Part shown: one piece after another, positions 23,571 through 34,698 of the stretch
Layout of the letters: each line of letters begins with the position of its first letter
Numbering within the stretch: the first letter of the stretch is position 1
Source of the DNA: Torreya grandis
Taxonomy: Eukaryota; Streptophyta; Pinopsida; Cupressales; Taxaceae
Reading direction: 5' to 3'
Assembly (NCBI GenBank): GCA_037957365.1
Contig: JARHVA010007796.1
Coordinates: 306,001 to 370,000 of the forward strand
DNA: 64,000 nucleotides
Made by a program: the position numbers and the translations under genes
Notes under the pieces: generated by a model
The model's input: the letters and a program-made list of their open reading frames with translations, nothing else
Databases searched by the model: none
What the model was told of the DNA's origin: nothing

Positions 23571-24124
23571 CTAAAATTCATGAATGTATTCCTAGACCTT
23601 GAAGTAAATAACTTGATCCTTCCCACCCTACTAGAAATTAATCTGATCCCCCCAAAAAAACTAGTATCAATCAATTTGGATACATTGTCATGAAACATAT
23701 ATTCATGTTAGGAACCTTCCTCTATAATTTATTCTTATTTCTAACTTTGATCATAAAACTATGATTTGAGAATGTCAATAAGCCTATGAAAAGGTAGCTA
23801 AAGCACATGAATCCAAATTTAAGCAACATATTCTCAATTAAGATAATGTTTACCTTTCCATATACAAATATCCACTCCCAAACCATCAAACTACTACTAT
23901 TTAATCTTCTACCTCTAATGTTTTTGAAGCTTGGGTTGCCCCTCACTCTTCTACCAATGATGAAAATGTGGTCAAAATAAACAACATGAGGCATGTAGTA
24001 TCTTAAATTGATCCTTACCCACATTCTAATTATACTAGTTTTCCCACTTATAAAACTATTAAAGACACATACCCATTTTATTTTATGGATCTTGAGTATA
24101 TAAAAACCACTACTCACTCATATC

Positions 24125-24490
24125 CTATGATTACATCAACTATATCGATGAAGTCACCTTACATAAAAACCATTACAACTATGTCAAACATATAGATACC
24201 TTTTGGGATGCCTTATTTCTATATTACATTATTCATCTCAATACAATTAGTTATTATTAGATTAGAATTTACTATATAATCCAACATAAAGTATTCTATT
24301 TTTTTTCCTAATACTACAACTACTACATCAACCAACTTGATGCAATCCTATACCAGTACTTCCTCTCAAACAACTACATTAACTAGCTCAATTATGTATT
24401 TTTCATTCTTTTATTCAACAATCTACATCAAATAGCATGATGTAGTCTATTTTACCTAACCAAACTACATCGATCAAGCCAAGACCACGT
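24125..24490. repeat. Internal dyad cluster in element C
   Basis: At least five copies of the leader dyad recur between the gag and protease remnants, for example CTACATCAACCAACTTGATG near 24322, CTACATCAAATAGCATGATG near 24421 and CTACATCGATCAAGCC near 24467. Element B shows no equivalent cluster at this position, so the array may have spread or been copied within C. Confidence 0.55.
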
Positions 24491-24879
24491 AATTATTTTT
24501 CTATGTAGTTTAAGTGCACTTCATATCCTCCCTCAATTGATTTAATTCAACATTACACACCTTTATCTTAGTCTAGTTTCTTTCCCTTAGGATAGGATGA
24601 GTGGGTTTGAAAAACTTTCTTGATTCCCCTCTTGAATTCCTATCCTTGAGGTCATGTAGACTTTCCCTTGTCATTGTAATTTATTGATGTAGCTTTTATT
24701 CAAAATGAACATCCCTAGACCTCCACCTATGGGAAAGTATCTATCTTACCTAGGTTAGAGGATAGTATCATTAAATAGTGTGAATAAATGTCCATTCAAT
24801 TTATCCAATCTTTGGATGACATCTCTCATTTAAATTACCTATTTCTTCCATGATCCTTAATGAAATCCTATTTCATGCA

Positions 24880-25880
24880 TATGATCCTCCTCTATTCATT
24901 AGTGTCTAAGTTAGTGATATTGAATTTAATTATGCCTCTATTGATGAAGGGTTAGGCACTTATGCCACCTCCATCGATTTAATTAAAACTCTTAGAAAGC
25001 CTAAATGCAATCTTAAATTTACCAAAAGCATGTACTATGTCTATGATAGAAGATAAATGCCTCATATTGGTTATGTTTGGATCCATGTCATAGTCCCACT
25101 TGTCATGGTTGGATTGAAGGTCATGATGTTTAAATTACCACTATCCTATGATACTTTACTTGGCTGGCCCTAGATGTATTGCATGAGAGACATCATTTAT
25201 TTTATATGTGAGTGTGTCAAATTTCCCAACAATGATGTTATATACAAGATTAAAAGTGACACTAAGCCCTAGGATTTTGAGTAATTCCAAAAATGTGGTG
25301 TTTTCAAAATATCTATCTTTGAACTATTACCTAGAATGTCATTCTATAATTTCAACTATGCTATCAATTTTAATTAAAATTATAATGAAAACCTCAAATT
25401 TGTGTGAAATGTATCACCTAACCTCTTAGGTTCTGGTGATGATGAGCCTAATGAGATAAGTCTTAAAATAAAAACCTCACATATCCATCCTAACATTATC
25501 ACTTAGTTACCTACTTCTTTGTGTCCTTGTTCTCGTATAAATATGAGTGATGAGTTTCTCACTTTGATAATTATGCCTAAAAATTAAACTCCCCAATCCT
25601 CCTTGATAGATAGAGTATGTTATGCCTTTCATATTTATCTCCATCCACATGATTATAATGATGGATATTCACTAGATGACCCTTTATTATTTGGCTATAC
25701 CCAAGCCAAAGGCATGGAAACCCTTCAATAACGATCTTCCTTACATCATTATTATGAGTATACTTTTAATTTACATAACATTCATCTAGTTTATGTCATT
25801 CCTTATCCTTATACTACGCCTATCATTATTTATACTTAGATTGATGTTCATAGGTGTAATATGGAGTAGGTACTAAATTC
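24880..25880 (+). pseudogene. Element C protease-region remnant
   Basis: A frame from about 24950 reads TLRKPKCNLKFTKSMYYVYD. It continues through VWIHVIVPLVMVGLKVMMFK and YDTLLGWP near 25148-25171, the LLGRPW-like landmark downstream of Ty3 proteases. CVKFPNNDVIYKIKSD follows at about 25213-25260, a segment typical of the LHQxxKF..YxIKAD block of Tat-type elements. DYNDGYSLDDP at 25651-25683 is shared with element B. The catalytic triad itself is not visible. Stops are frequent. Confidence 0.55.
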
Positions 25881-26349
25881 CTCACATTCTACTCTAATCA
25901 GTTCTAAGCCTCTTTGGAGTATGTTCCTTGATCATGCCATGATAAAACTAAATTATTTCATAATAGTTTTTTATCCTTCAAGCATCCTTACTTTTAAGAT
26001 GTCGACCAAACTACTCCAACCCACACCAAGGTAGTATCTTATAGACATAACTATAAAACTTAGTCATGAACCTACTCTTATATACTTTGATGATTATGAT
26101 CTATTTAATGAGGTCCAGACTAGGCCCTAAATAACTCCACACCTATATAATGGGTAGACAAGCCATATTGTGAGTTTCATAAAATAGTTGTTCATTGGGC
26201 CAAAAATTATCAAGCATACCAAATATCCCAAACACAATAGCACCTATAAGGCTTAGTTCCTACCTTATATAGTTGACCTCCATAATCAACTACTCTTAGG
26301 TACTCTTGTTGATTTCATGGAACAACTATTCATACTTTGACCCATTACT

Positions 26350-26863
26350 GAGTTCTTCAACAACACAACCTTCTAGTGACCATAACCTGCCACCTCCTAA
26401 GACATCTCTAGAGCATGCCACCAAGCATAGGGAATTTTATTTTATTTGGCATTAGTGAAATACACACCATAAATATATATGTAAACTACTCCAATAGCAT
26501 TTTTGTGATTTTTGGATGCCTACACCTCCACCTTATCAGTAGTGTTCCCAAGGTCATTATCAAACAAAGGCTCACCATTCTCCTCAACCTATACTTTCTC
26601 ACAAATCATATGACCTCAAACACACACCAATACATCTTCCTCACATTTATTATCCTTTACATGAGACACCACACCCTCCTTATTTTTATATCACTCATAA
26701 TGTCTCCATAGAGATTGTGCACTAGATAGTTATGGTATGAATATCTATAAAGATAGATGAGACTATGATGATAGCTAGATTTAAATACCATAAGCTTTAT
26801 CTAATGTTATTGATGATGTATGTATCTATGTATGTATGCATGTATGTATGTATATGTATGTGT

Positions 26864-26935
<72 letters not shown>

Positions 26936-27295
26936 TGATTTTTTATCACATGTACATGTCATATCATATTATTATTCATATTGTCTCATGATTATATTTT
27001 AAATTTACATTTACATTTAATTATGGAATTTGTCATGTCTTATTATATATTTTTTGCTTAAATTATGGTTATATTTCATTTTAACACTTTACTTTTTGGA
27101 ATTTAATTTACATTTATGATATATTATTTACATAATTGTTTCTTTTTTTACCCTTTAATACTTACTTTTGGCCTTTTCCTATATTAGATCTTAGGTTACA
27201 CCTCTACGTTTTATTTTATCAATATTTGCTTTTGTCTCTTTATGATTAATTGATAATCATTTATATTCCCCCTATTTTTGAGATGACTATTATGA
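26350..27295. other. Spacer between elements C and D
   Basis: No recognised domain. A 98-codon frame at 26415-26711 is Thr/Ile/His-rich without a family match I can name, and could be a remnant of element C beyond the protease. A tetranucleotide and dinucleotide microsatellite lies inside the stretch. Confidence 0.4.
26819..26933. repeat. (TGTA)n then (TA)n microsatellite
   Basis: Imperfect TGTA/TGTG units at 26819-26866 lead into about 33 TA units ending at 26933. Confidence 0.95.
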
Positions 27296-29805
27296 TGGAA
27301 CACAACTAGATACTAAGAAGGGGGGGGTGAATCAATATATTGATTAACTTATTCCTTTTCAAATATTTTTAATGCAAATTAAAACTATATTCATAGATCA
27401 CAATCATAAAAATAGACACAATACAAGATAAATTGTGAAAAAATCAATATGGGAAAAACAACCATGATAATAAATGATAAAATGTACCATTCTAATCTAT
27501 CCTCATAATAATAAATCTCACTGGTTATAATTTTTAAGGGAACCAACCCTAAAGAGACACTAATCCCATAATTTAATAGCACTTACTCTAAGGAAACACC
27601 CACTCCCTAATCTGAGAACAACCTTAGCTTATCTGATGGCACTAGTCTATTAGATCTATAATGGAGCTACAAATCCAAATTACAATATTGATTAATAAAA
27701 TAATCAAATTCTCTACTCTCTATTATAGGTCTGATCTATAACTACTCATACTTTGCACTTCATCTCTCTTATCTTCCCTTCTCTTCTCTTCTCTTCTCTA
27801 CCCCCTAGTTTTGTGTCTCTATATTTCTTTATTTGACACACCTCAATTATACCAAAAACTTATACCTATAATTTAGATTTCATATATAAGTAATTGATCT
27901 ATAGTTCTATATCTTCTTTATATTAACATAAGTTTTATAACACATAATGTTATGATATGGACTTAGTTCATTATCTCTTGAACTATAAGTTTATTGCATC
28001 TTGAACTCATGCAACACTACCATTATTCCTAGTCTCATTCCTATTTATAACATTTTTTGGACTCTAGTTTTGATGCACATACATATTTACATAGATTTGA
28101 TTGATTACAATAATCAAATATATCATCTATTTCATGATTCATGGCTTACTTTTACATTCCTACATGTTCTTGCATCTAACTATTAGACTGAACATATCTT
28201 TAAATATTAATCATTTATCTTACATTTAGTGCCATGATGTGATGGTATCCTTTCAAATAGATCATCTTTAAAATGCATCTATTGAATTAATCTCTAATAG
28301 GCTCATTCTCTCCATTTGATCCTTATATGTGTCTAAAATTTACCTATTTAAATTTAAAACATATTTGTTGATCTTTCTGACTTGAGCTTCCATGTGCCAT
28401 TGGATCTTCATATTAGCACAATCTTTACTTATATATCGATGTTAAATGTTGAGCTCTTTATCCCATATCATTGCTTCCTGAGTCTTTGGATCACTTATGC
28501 TTTGCTGATCTTCTCAGACTTTCTCAATGTTTAGATCACCACTATGTTGATAAACCTCAATCACTTTATCCCATATGAGTCCACTCATTCTATTAGATCT
28601 CCTTTTCATGATCATCCATCCACCATCATATCTTATGATAATCTTGATCTTTATATCTAGCATTAGTGTGTGCCTTATACACATTGTTGTTAGTTCCCAT
28701 TATTGAGACACTTAGAAATCCCACATTACTCGTTAACCTTTTGATTTTAAACTGATCTATAGATTTATTATGCAGGCTCTATGATTGTGACACTTATCAC
28801 TATCACATTTAATCAAAGCTAATTTTCACAAATTGACTTTAATATAACTTTGACACTTATCAAGATCTTCAGAGTATGATTAATCACTAGATTTTGATCA
28901 AGCTGGGATAAATATTAAGTCTAAGACTTAGGAAATATAATGTCTTGATCACTACTTCAAGCTAATAATTGCTAGGTTGAAGGGGCTAGTTTCATAATGA
29001 CAACAAGGACTTAAGTTATAATTTAAGCTAATGGGTCCCATCCATATCTAATCAACATCAAAATAGAAAATATTTTGAATTCCATAACATAAACCCTTAG
29101 TTTTTTATTGTGAAACCCTATAATGTCTAAAAGCAAAGATAATTCAATTTTGGGCTCATCACTCTTCATCTGAACATGTGGACCATATATATAAGATGCT
29201 CATGAAAAACCCATAATAGATCTTCTATTTGTTTCCTTTAAAAATTTCCATAAATGGTCTTTGTAAAAGCATGATAAATTTGTAGGACCTTTGTGAATAT
29301 TTGACTATGGGGACCATTTCAATATGCCTCGAAGGAAAACTTTTCACCTACATAACTCTTGTTACACTTAGTCGCATAACCTATAATTTAGTACATAATA
29401 TCCTCTTATATAGAGGATTCCAGTCATATAAACATATTCTCTAGAAACCTTCATATGTTCTAGATATGGAATCATTAAAGTGCCTACTTAGATTTATCTT
29501 ACAACTTGAAATTTTGAATAACTATTGGAAAACACTGTCAAAATGCCTAGGAGCTCAACTTTGCTCAAGCATATCTTTTATCATGCTACATCATATAACC
29601 TAAGATTTAGCACATAAAAATTAGGCACAAAAATTAAAAAACTCATATGATCATTTTTTCTTGACACATCTATTATAACTTTGTAAAAGTATACATACAT
29701 GAGTTATCTCTTCTTTCTTGTTTTAGGGATTAACAAAGCTTCTATGAGACTCCCCATGGACTCATGCCCTAACACTAAGATCTAATGATGTGATGTAAGA
29801 TCCAC
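27296..29805 (-). repeat. Element D 3' LTR (left copy)
   Basis: Matches 34699-37480 over most of its length, for example GACTAACTTATTCCTTTTCA-type text near the left end and AAAACCCATAA..ATCTTCTAT further in. A TTCTC-rich run lies at 27773-27800. The right edge (29805) is placed at TGG on the minus strand, next to a purine-rich AAATTTGGGAGTGG that could be the polypurine tract. This end is less certain than the left one. Confidence 0.75.
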
Positions 29806-29822
29806 CACTCCCAAATTTTATC

Positions 29823-30310
29823 TCAAATACTCAAATTTTCCTTGGGAAGAGGTTTGGTGAATATGTTTACAATTTGATCTTGAGTTAGCACATACTCCAT
29901 TATGACCTCTTGATCCACAACCCTCTCTCTTAAGAAGTGATACCTGATTGATATGTCCTTGATTCTAGGATTCATCACTGGATTCTTTGATATATTAATA
30001 AAATTTGAATTATCATAAAGCATAGAGATAGGTGACTTGTAATCTACCTTAATGTCTTTGAGTGTTTACTTCATCCACAAGACTTGAGTGAAACATGCCA
30101 CTACTACTACATACTATTCTCCCATTGTAGAAAGAGAAACAAACTATTGCTTTTTAATCAGCCATGAAACAAGTCTATTTACAAATCAAAATTCACCACC
30201 ACTAGTGGTTCTTATATCATCCACACTTCCTACCCAATTATCATATGTACATGTTGTCAGATTGAAATCTTTAGTTGTAGGATATTATAGGGCATAGTCA
30301 ATTGTGCTCT
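29823..30310 (-). pseudogene. Element D RNase H remnant
   Basis: The minus-strand frame 30023-29823 reads LYDNSNFINISKNPVMNPRI, then KDISIRYHFLRERV and ends DQIVNIFTKPLPKENLSI. This is the C-terminal block of copia Pol, with the final Asp and His region of RNase H intact and only about 15 residues to the natural end. Upstream pieces reach to about 30310 in other frames. The domain degrades the RNA strand of the RNA-DNA hybrid. It is the best preserved part of element D. Confidence 0.9.
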
Positions 30311-30319
30311 TGATGTATC

Positions 30320-31010
30320 TAAAGATCCTTTTCACTAAATTAACATGTGATTTTTAGGATCAACCTAAAATTTTAAAACCATGCACATTGCTTGCATGAT
30401 ATCTAGTCTTGATGCAGTTAGGTATAACAAGCTACCTATCATTGATCTATACATAGTTCAATTTGCATTAAGATACTTATCCTCTTTGCTCAACTTGTAT
30501 CCAATTATCATGGGAGTACTAATTTGTTTGTTATCCTCCATTCCAAGCTCCTTGAGCATTTCATTTACATACTTCGTTTGGGATATAAATATCCCTTCAT
30601 CAATTTGTGCTATTTATAGACCAAGGAAGAAAAAAAGTTCTCCAAGCATAGACATCTCAAATTCACTTTGTATTTATGTAGAAAATTCTTTGCAAATTTT
30701 TTAGTTTTACCACCAAAGATGATTTCATCTACATATACAACAACAATAAACATATGATCACCTTCTAATTTGAGGTACAAATTGTTGTTTGCACATCCTT
30801 TATTGATACCTTGTCGTTGCAAGTACTAGTCCAACCTTGAATACCATGCCTTAGGTCTCTATTTTAGACCATATAGAGATTTCTTTAGTCTAAATACATA
30901 ATCTTCTTGTTATAATAATTTAAAACCTTCAAGTTGTTCTATGTAGACATCCTATTCTAGATTCCCATTCATGAAAGCTGACTTAACATCCATTTGATAA
31001 AATTTGAATT
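30320..31010 (-). pseudogene. Element D reverse transcriptase remnant
   Basis: This is the RVT_2 domain of copia Pol. Minus-strand landmarks in order are KGFSQVEGIDFEETFDPIAR (just beyond 31010), KFYQMDVKSAFMNGNLE near 30960-31010, LKKSLYGLK near 30870-30896 and NLYLKLEGDHMFIVVVYVDE, followed by IIFGG. The catalytic YVDD has become YVDE at 30724-30735, losing the second aspartate, and stops split the frame. The enzyme would synthesise cDNA in virus-like particles. It cannot be active here. Confidence 0.85.
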
Positions 31011-32345
31011 TCTTGTAAATAGAAAATGCTAGAAACATTATTATAGCTTCCAATCTAGCGATTGGATCAAATGTTTCCTCAAAATCTATGCCCTCAACCT
31101 ATGCATATCCTTTGAATACCAATCTTACCTTATTTCTCATTACAACTCCATCCTCATTGAGCTTGTTTCTAAAGACCCACTTTATACCTATCACATTCTT
31201 TTTTGAAGGTCTTGGAACTAATTTCCAAGTTTTGTGCTTTTCAATTTGTCTCAGTTATTCTTCCATGTATTTTAGCTAGTTCTCATCCTTGCTAGCTTCA
31301 ACATAGCTCTTAGGCTCAATTTTAGATATTAGTGAAAAACTTACTTGCTCCTTATTCATTGGACATCTTCTCCTTATTTAAACTCCTTCATTCTTATTGT
31401 CAATTATCTTCTCTTTAGGATGATCCTTTTGAACAAATCTTGAAGGTGCCTTTTCATTCATTTGCTCAGCCTCTTCATTATCTACTTCTTCAATATTTGA
31501 TTCTTTAATGTTGATTTCCTTGTCAGGTTCAACATGTTTTAATCCTTATTAAACCTTAACATTGATGATATCTACAATCTTGTGTATCTTTTTATTGTAA
31601 CATACATAGGATTTGATTTGGGTGGAATAATTAAGAAATATTCCTTCATCACATCTTCATTCAAATCCTCCCAATTTATCCTCTTTTCTCCTAATGTATC
31701 ATTTTCTTCCAAACATCTAAATTACTTAATAGAGGCAAGCTTTCCATACCATAGCTCATAGGGAGTTTTGTCATTGTTTACCCTCAATTGAACTCTATCC
31801 AAGATGTATACTATTATTTGGACTACTCTTAGTATCCATCAAGTAACTTGGCCTCTTTTAGCATCTACTAGACATCTCCTTGACTTTCATATTCTTTCTT
31901 TCAATAACTCCTTTTTTTGTGGAGTCCTTGTTATAGAGTAATGTCTTTTAATTCCATGATTCTCACAATACTCTATGAACTCATTTGAGGTGAATTATCC
32001 ACCTTTATCATATCTTAAGAATTTGATTTTATGTCTAATCTCATTCTCCATCATGGCCTAAAGATATTAAATATCTCAAATACTTGACACTTATCCTTCA
32101 AAAAGGTTACCCATGACATTCTTGAGTAATCATCTATAAACAACATGAGGTATCTCTCTCCTTTAGATCCTCTTGTCTTAGTAGGACCACAAAGATTATT
32201 ATGAACTCATTCTAGAGGCTTTGTAATTGCATACTCATTTATCTAAAATTTGACCCTTGTCTACTTGCCTAGTTGACATTCCTTGTAAGTAGTGTCTATA
32301 TGTTTGATCTTGGGCATGTGTTTGACACACTTAATTATTCTTACT
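31011..32345 (-). pseudogene. Element D integrase remnant
   Basis: Between the protease and the reverse transcriptase, the minus strand carries the GAG-pre-integrase and rve regions in pieces. The best landmark is TPQKKGVIERKN near 31885-31925, the conserved block around the third catalytic residue (E) of the DDE core. The region near 31650-31800 gives the copia integrase C-terminal segment that leads into Pol. Frameshifts are numerous. Integrase would join cDNA ends to host DNA. Confidence 0.75.
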
Positions 32346-32640
32346 TTCACTAGGTTATGAAAGTTAACATGACCCATTCTTCTATGCCATAGACATCTAT
32401 TTTCAAAGTTCCCTTACCTCTAATCTTTGCTATAGTGTTGTCCTCTAAGATGATAGATCCTTCCTTAAACTTGCTCAAGTTGATGAAATTTATATTATAA
32501 CCAAATATATATTTTGAAAAACCATTGTCTATTACCCACAAATTTTGCTCCTTAGCATGGAGTACAATTTGAGTAATCATAAATTGATTTTTCACTCTCC
32601 ACACATCTTCGGGTTTCTTATTTAGCTCTTTTTCTCCTTT
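32346..32640 (-). pseudogene. Element D protease remnant
   Basis: A frame of 84 codons (32604-32350, minus) reads LWVIDNGFSKYIFGYNINF, followed by KIRGKGTLKID. It matches the copia aspartic protease start, whose usual LWxxDSGCSxHMTG motif carries the catalytic DSG. Here the serine is asparagine (DNG) and the following cysteine is phenylalanine, so the enzyme is probably dead. It would process the Gag-Pol polyprotein. Confidence 0.8.
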
Positions 32641-33565
32641 TCAGAGAATTGTGAACCTTTTTTCACATTTGGAGGTATTAATTTCTTTAATATATGTAAT
32701 TTTGATCTTACAAATCTAATTATACATTGTTTAGCTATGTGACCAAAATTATTGTAATTATAACATATTACATTTGTATCTAACAAAGGAGAAAATGACT
32801 TTCTACTTACAAAATTTATTTTGTTTTTATGTACAACTCTATAATCAATAGCTCTATGACCAAACTAATTACATGTTTAAAAATAACCATAGAAAGATGA
32901 GGAATACCTGGTCATAGAATTTATTTGTGTAGTATGAGGAGCTCTTCTAAACTCTAGCTTATTCAAATCTCTAACTTTTGTGTATCCATCTACATCAGCT
33001 ACCTATGTCTTATTATTTTCTTTAGGTTTTTTTTATCCTTCATATTTATTCACATCAACTATGTTTGAGTTTGTCTTTGTCTCCTTTCAATATTTCTCTT
33101 TCTTTACTCTCGATTCTCCTTATCCTTTGAGGTTATCATATAGGTTAGAAAATATACTAGTTATGGAACATTTTATTTTTTTCATAACTAAGAGTTGATC
33201 TCTCTTTTGAATGATTTTGAGAGTTGATAAATTCATTAAGAATGTCTAATCCTCATATCAACTTCATACTTTTATCATGTTTTAATTTAGATTTCTCAAG
33301 TTCTTTTCTCAAATCCACTATCTGTACTTATAACTTCATGCACTCATAATATTTAGATTGTAGTTCAAGTTTGACTACATATTTTTATTTTTTTAACCTC
33401 TTTAACTTGTATCTTTATCCTAACCACCATTTGATCAAAATTTTCAAGACTTTTAGACATTTTTTCAATTTCCTTTTGTCCAAGCTTGTTCTATTTTGAT
33501 CTCTCTTTTCTCATCTTGTTAATTTCCTCTAGAGCATAGATGAGTTCACACTCTAGATCCACTTC

Positions 33566-34660
33566 TCATTCATATGAATCTTCAAATTCTTCTTGATCCA
33601 AAAATGTTGATCCTATTGTCATGAATAGGACTTCATTTTCTTCAACCACAAAATCACATTCATGATCATCATTAGAACTATCACTGTCATGCATTGAATC
33701 ATTGTCTTCTTTTGTGTATAGACCTTTTTTATTTTTGAAGAATTTCTTCTTATTGGGATGATGGGGTTTCACCTTTTGGCTAATCTATACTTTCTCAGTG
33801 TTATCCTTATTTTTATAAGGGTATTTATCAACAAAATGTCCTACTTTACCATAATTAAATAATTTAAAAGGTAAATTACCTTTATACTTTCCAAACCCTC
33901 TCTTTAATTTTCTAACAAATTTGGCTTCTTCTTCATTAGTCTCCTCAAATATAGACGTAAGTACTTTTTCCTTTACTAGTTTAGATCCTTTGAATGTATC
34001 TTCTCTCTTGAAGGTGTATGCTTCTCCCTTTCTCATCTCATAAGTAGTGAAGGTTACATGCAACTCATCAATAGTGAGTTTATCCAAATCTCTTGCTTCC
34101 TCTATTGCAATTTTTTTGAGCCATACCTTCATGGTAGAGATCTTAGGACCTTCTTAAAAATGACTAAATCTTTAATCTTTTATCTAAGGCCTCTAATTTC
34201 ATTGACTATTTCATCTACTCTAAGGAGTTAATATGAAATTTTCTCTTCTTCATTAATGTTAAGAATCTCAAACTTGCCTTTAAATGTTTGTAGCTTGGCC
34301 TACTTTACCTTGTCATCACCTTTATAGATGCTCTTTAATTTTTTATAGATATCTTATGCATTTTGATAATGCATCATTCTAACAAACTCTGACTTAGATA
34401 ACCTACAAAGGATAGTTTTCTTTGACTTATCATTAATTTGATATGTTTCTTGGTAGCTTAATCAGTAGGATTTGTACCAAGAGTTGTATATCCATGCATA
34501 ATAGACATCCATACATCAAACCATAATAAAGATAAATATGTTTCCATTCTTATGATTCAAAATTCATAGTTTGATCCATCAAAAAGAGGTGTTTTGTTTG
34601 ATGAAGATCCTTCTTGACTAACCATTTGTGTTCACCATCAAAGATCTACCTAATTTAATT
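33566..34660 (-). pseudogene. Element D gag remnant
   Basis: On the minus strand the region opens near 34590 with LFDGSNYEF, the typical copia gag N-terminus, followed by RMETYLS and DVWMSIMHGY. The 115-codon frame 34132-33785 holds EEARDLDKLTIDELHVTFTT, then KLFNYGKVGHFVDKYPYK near 33815-33865. This is a CCHC knuckle in which two cysteines are tyrosines and only the His is kept. The next frame, 33772-33566, is acidic and lies at the gag C-terminus. Gag would coat the RNA. Several stops and frameshifts are present. Confidence 0.8.
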
Positions 34661-34679
34661 AGGCTTCTTTCAATGAACT

Positions 34680-34694
34680 TGGCTCTGATACCAA
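34680..34694 (-). other. Primer binding site of element D
   Basis: On the minus strand the sequence is TTGGTATCAGAGCCA, complementary to the 3' end of initiator tRNA-Met and the standard primer site of plant copia elements. It lies 4 bases from the inner LTR end, which fixes the 5' LTR as the right-hand copy. Confidence 0.9.
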
Positions 34695-34698
34695 TTTT

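Larger units (their letters stand above)
20470..26350 (+). mobile_element. Element C: decayed Ty3-like element, forward strand
   Basis: A dyad-rich leader, gag and a protease region follow each other on the plus strand. The region just before gag shares AACCTCATGATGGGA and TATAGGATTTGGG with the corresponding minus-strand part of element B. Polymerase and integrase are not recognisable after 26 kb, and LTR ends are not defined. B and C therefore lie head to head and belong to one family, but they differ too much to be a recent inverted duplication. Confidence 0.55.

Noticed and set aside
23722..24117. 131-codon minus-strand open frame
   Set aside because: It lies opposite the decayed element C gag-protease region, has no domain, and its composition follows the reverse complement of AT-rich sequence.
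33566..33772. Acidic 68-codon frame as an independent host gene
   Set aside because: It continues the gag remnant of element D in orientation and position, so it is treated as the gag C-terminal part.
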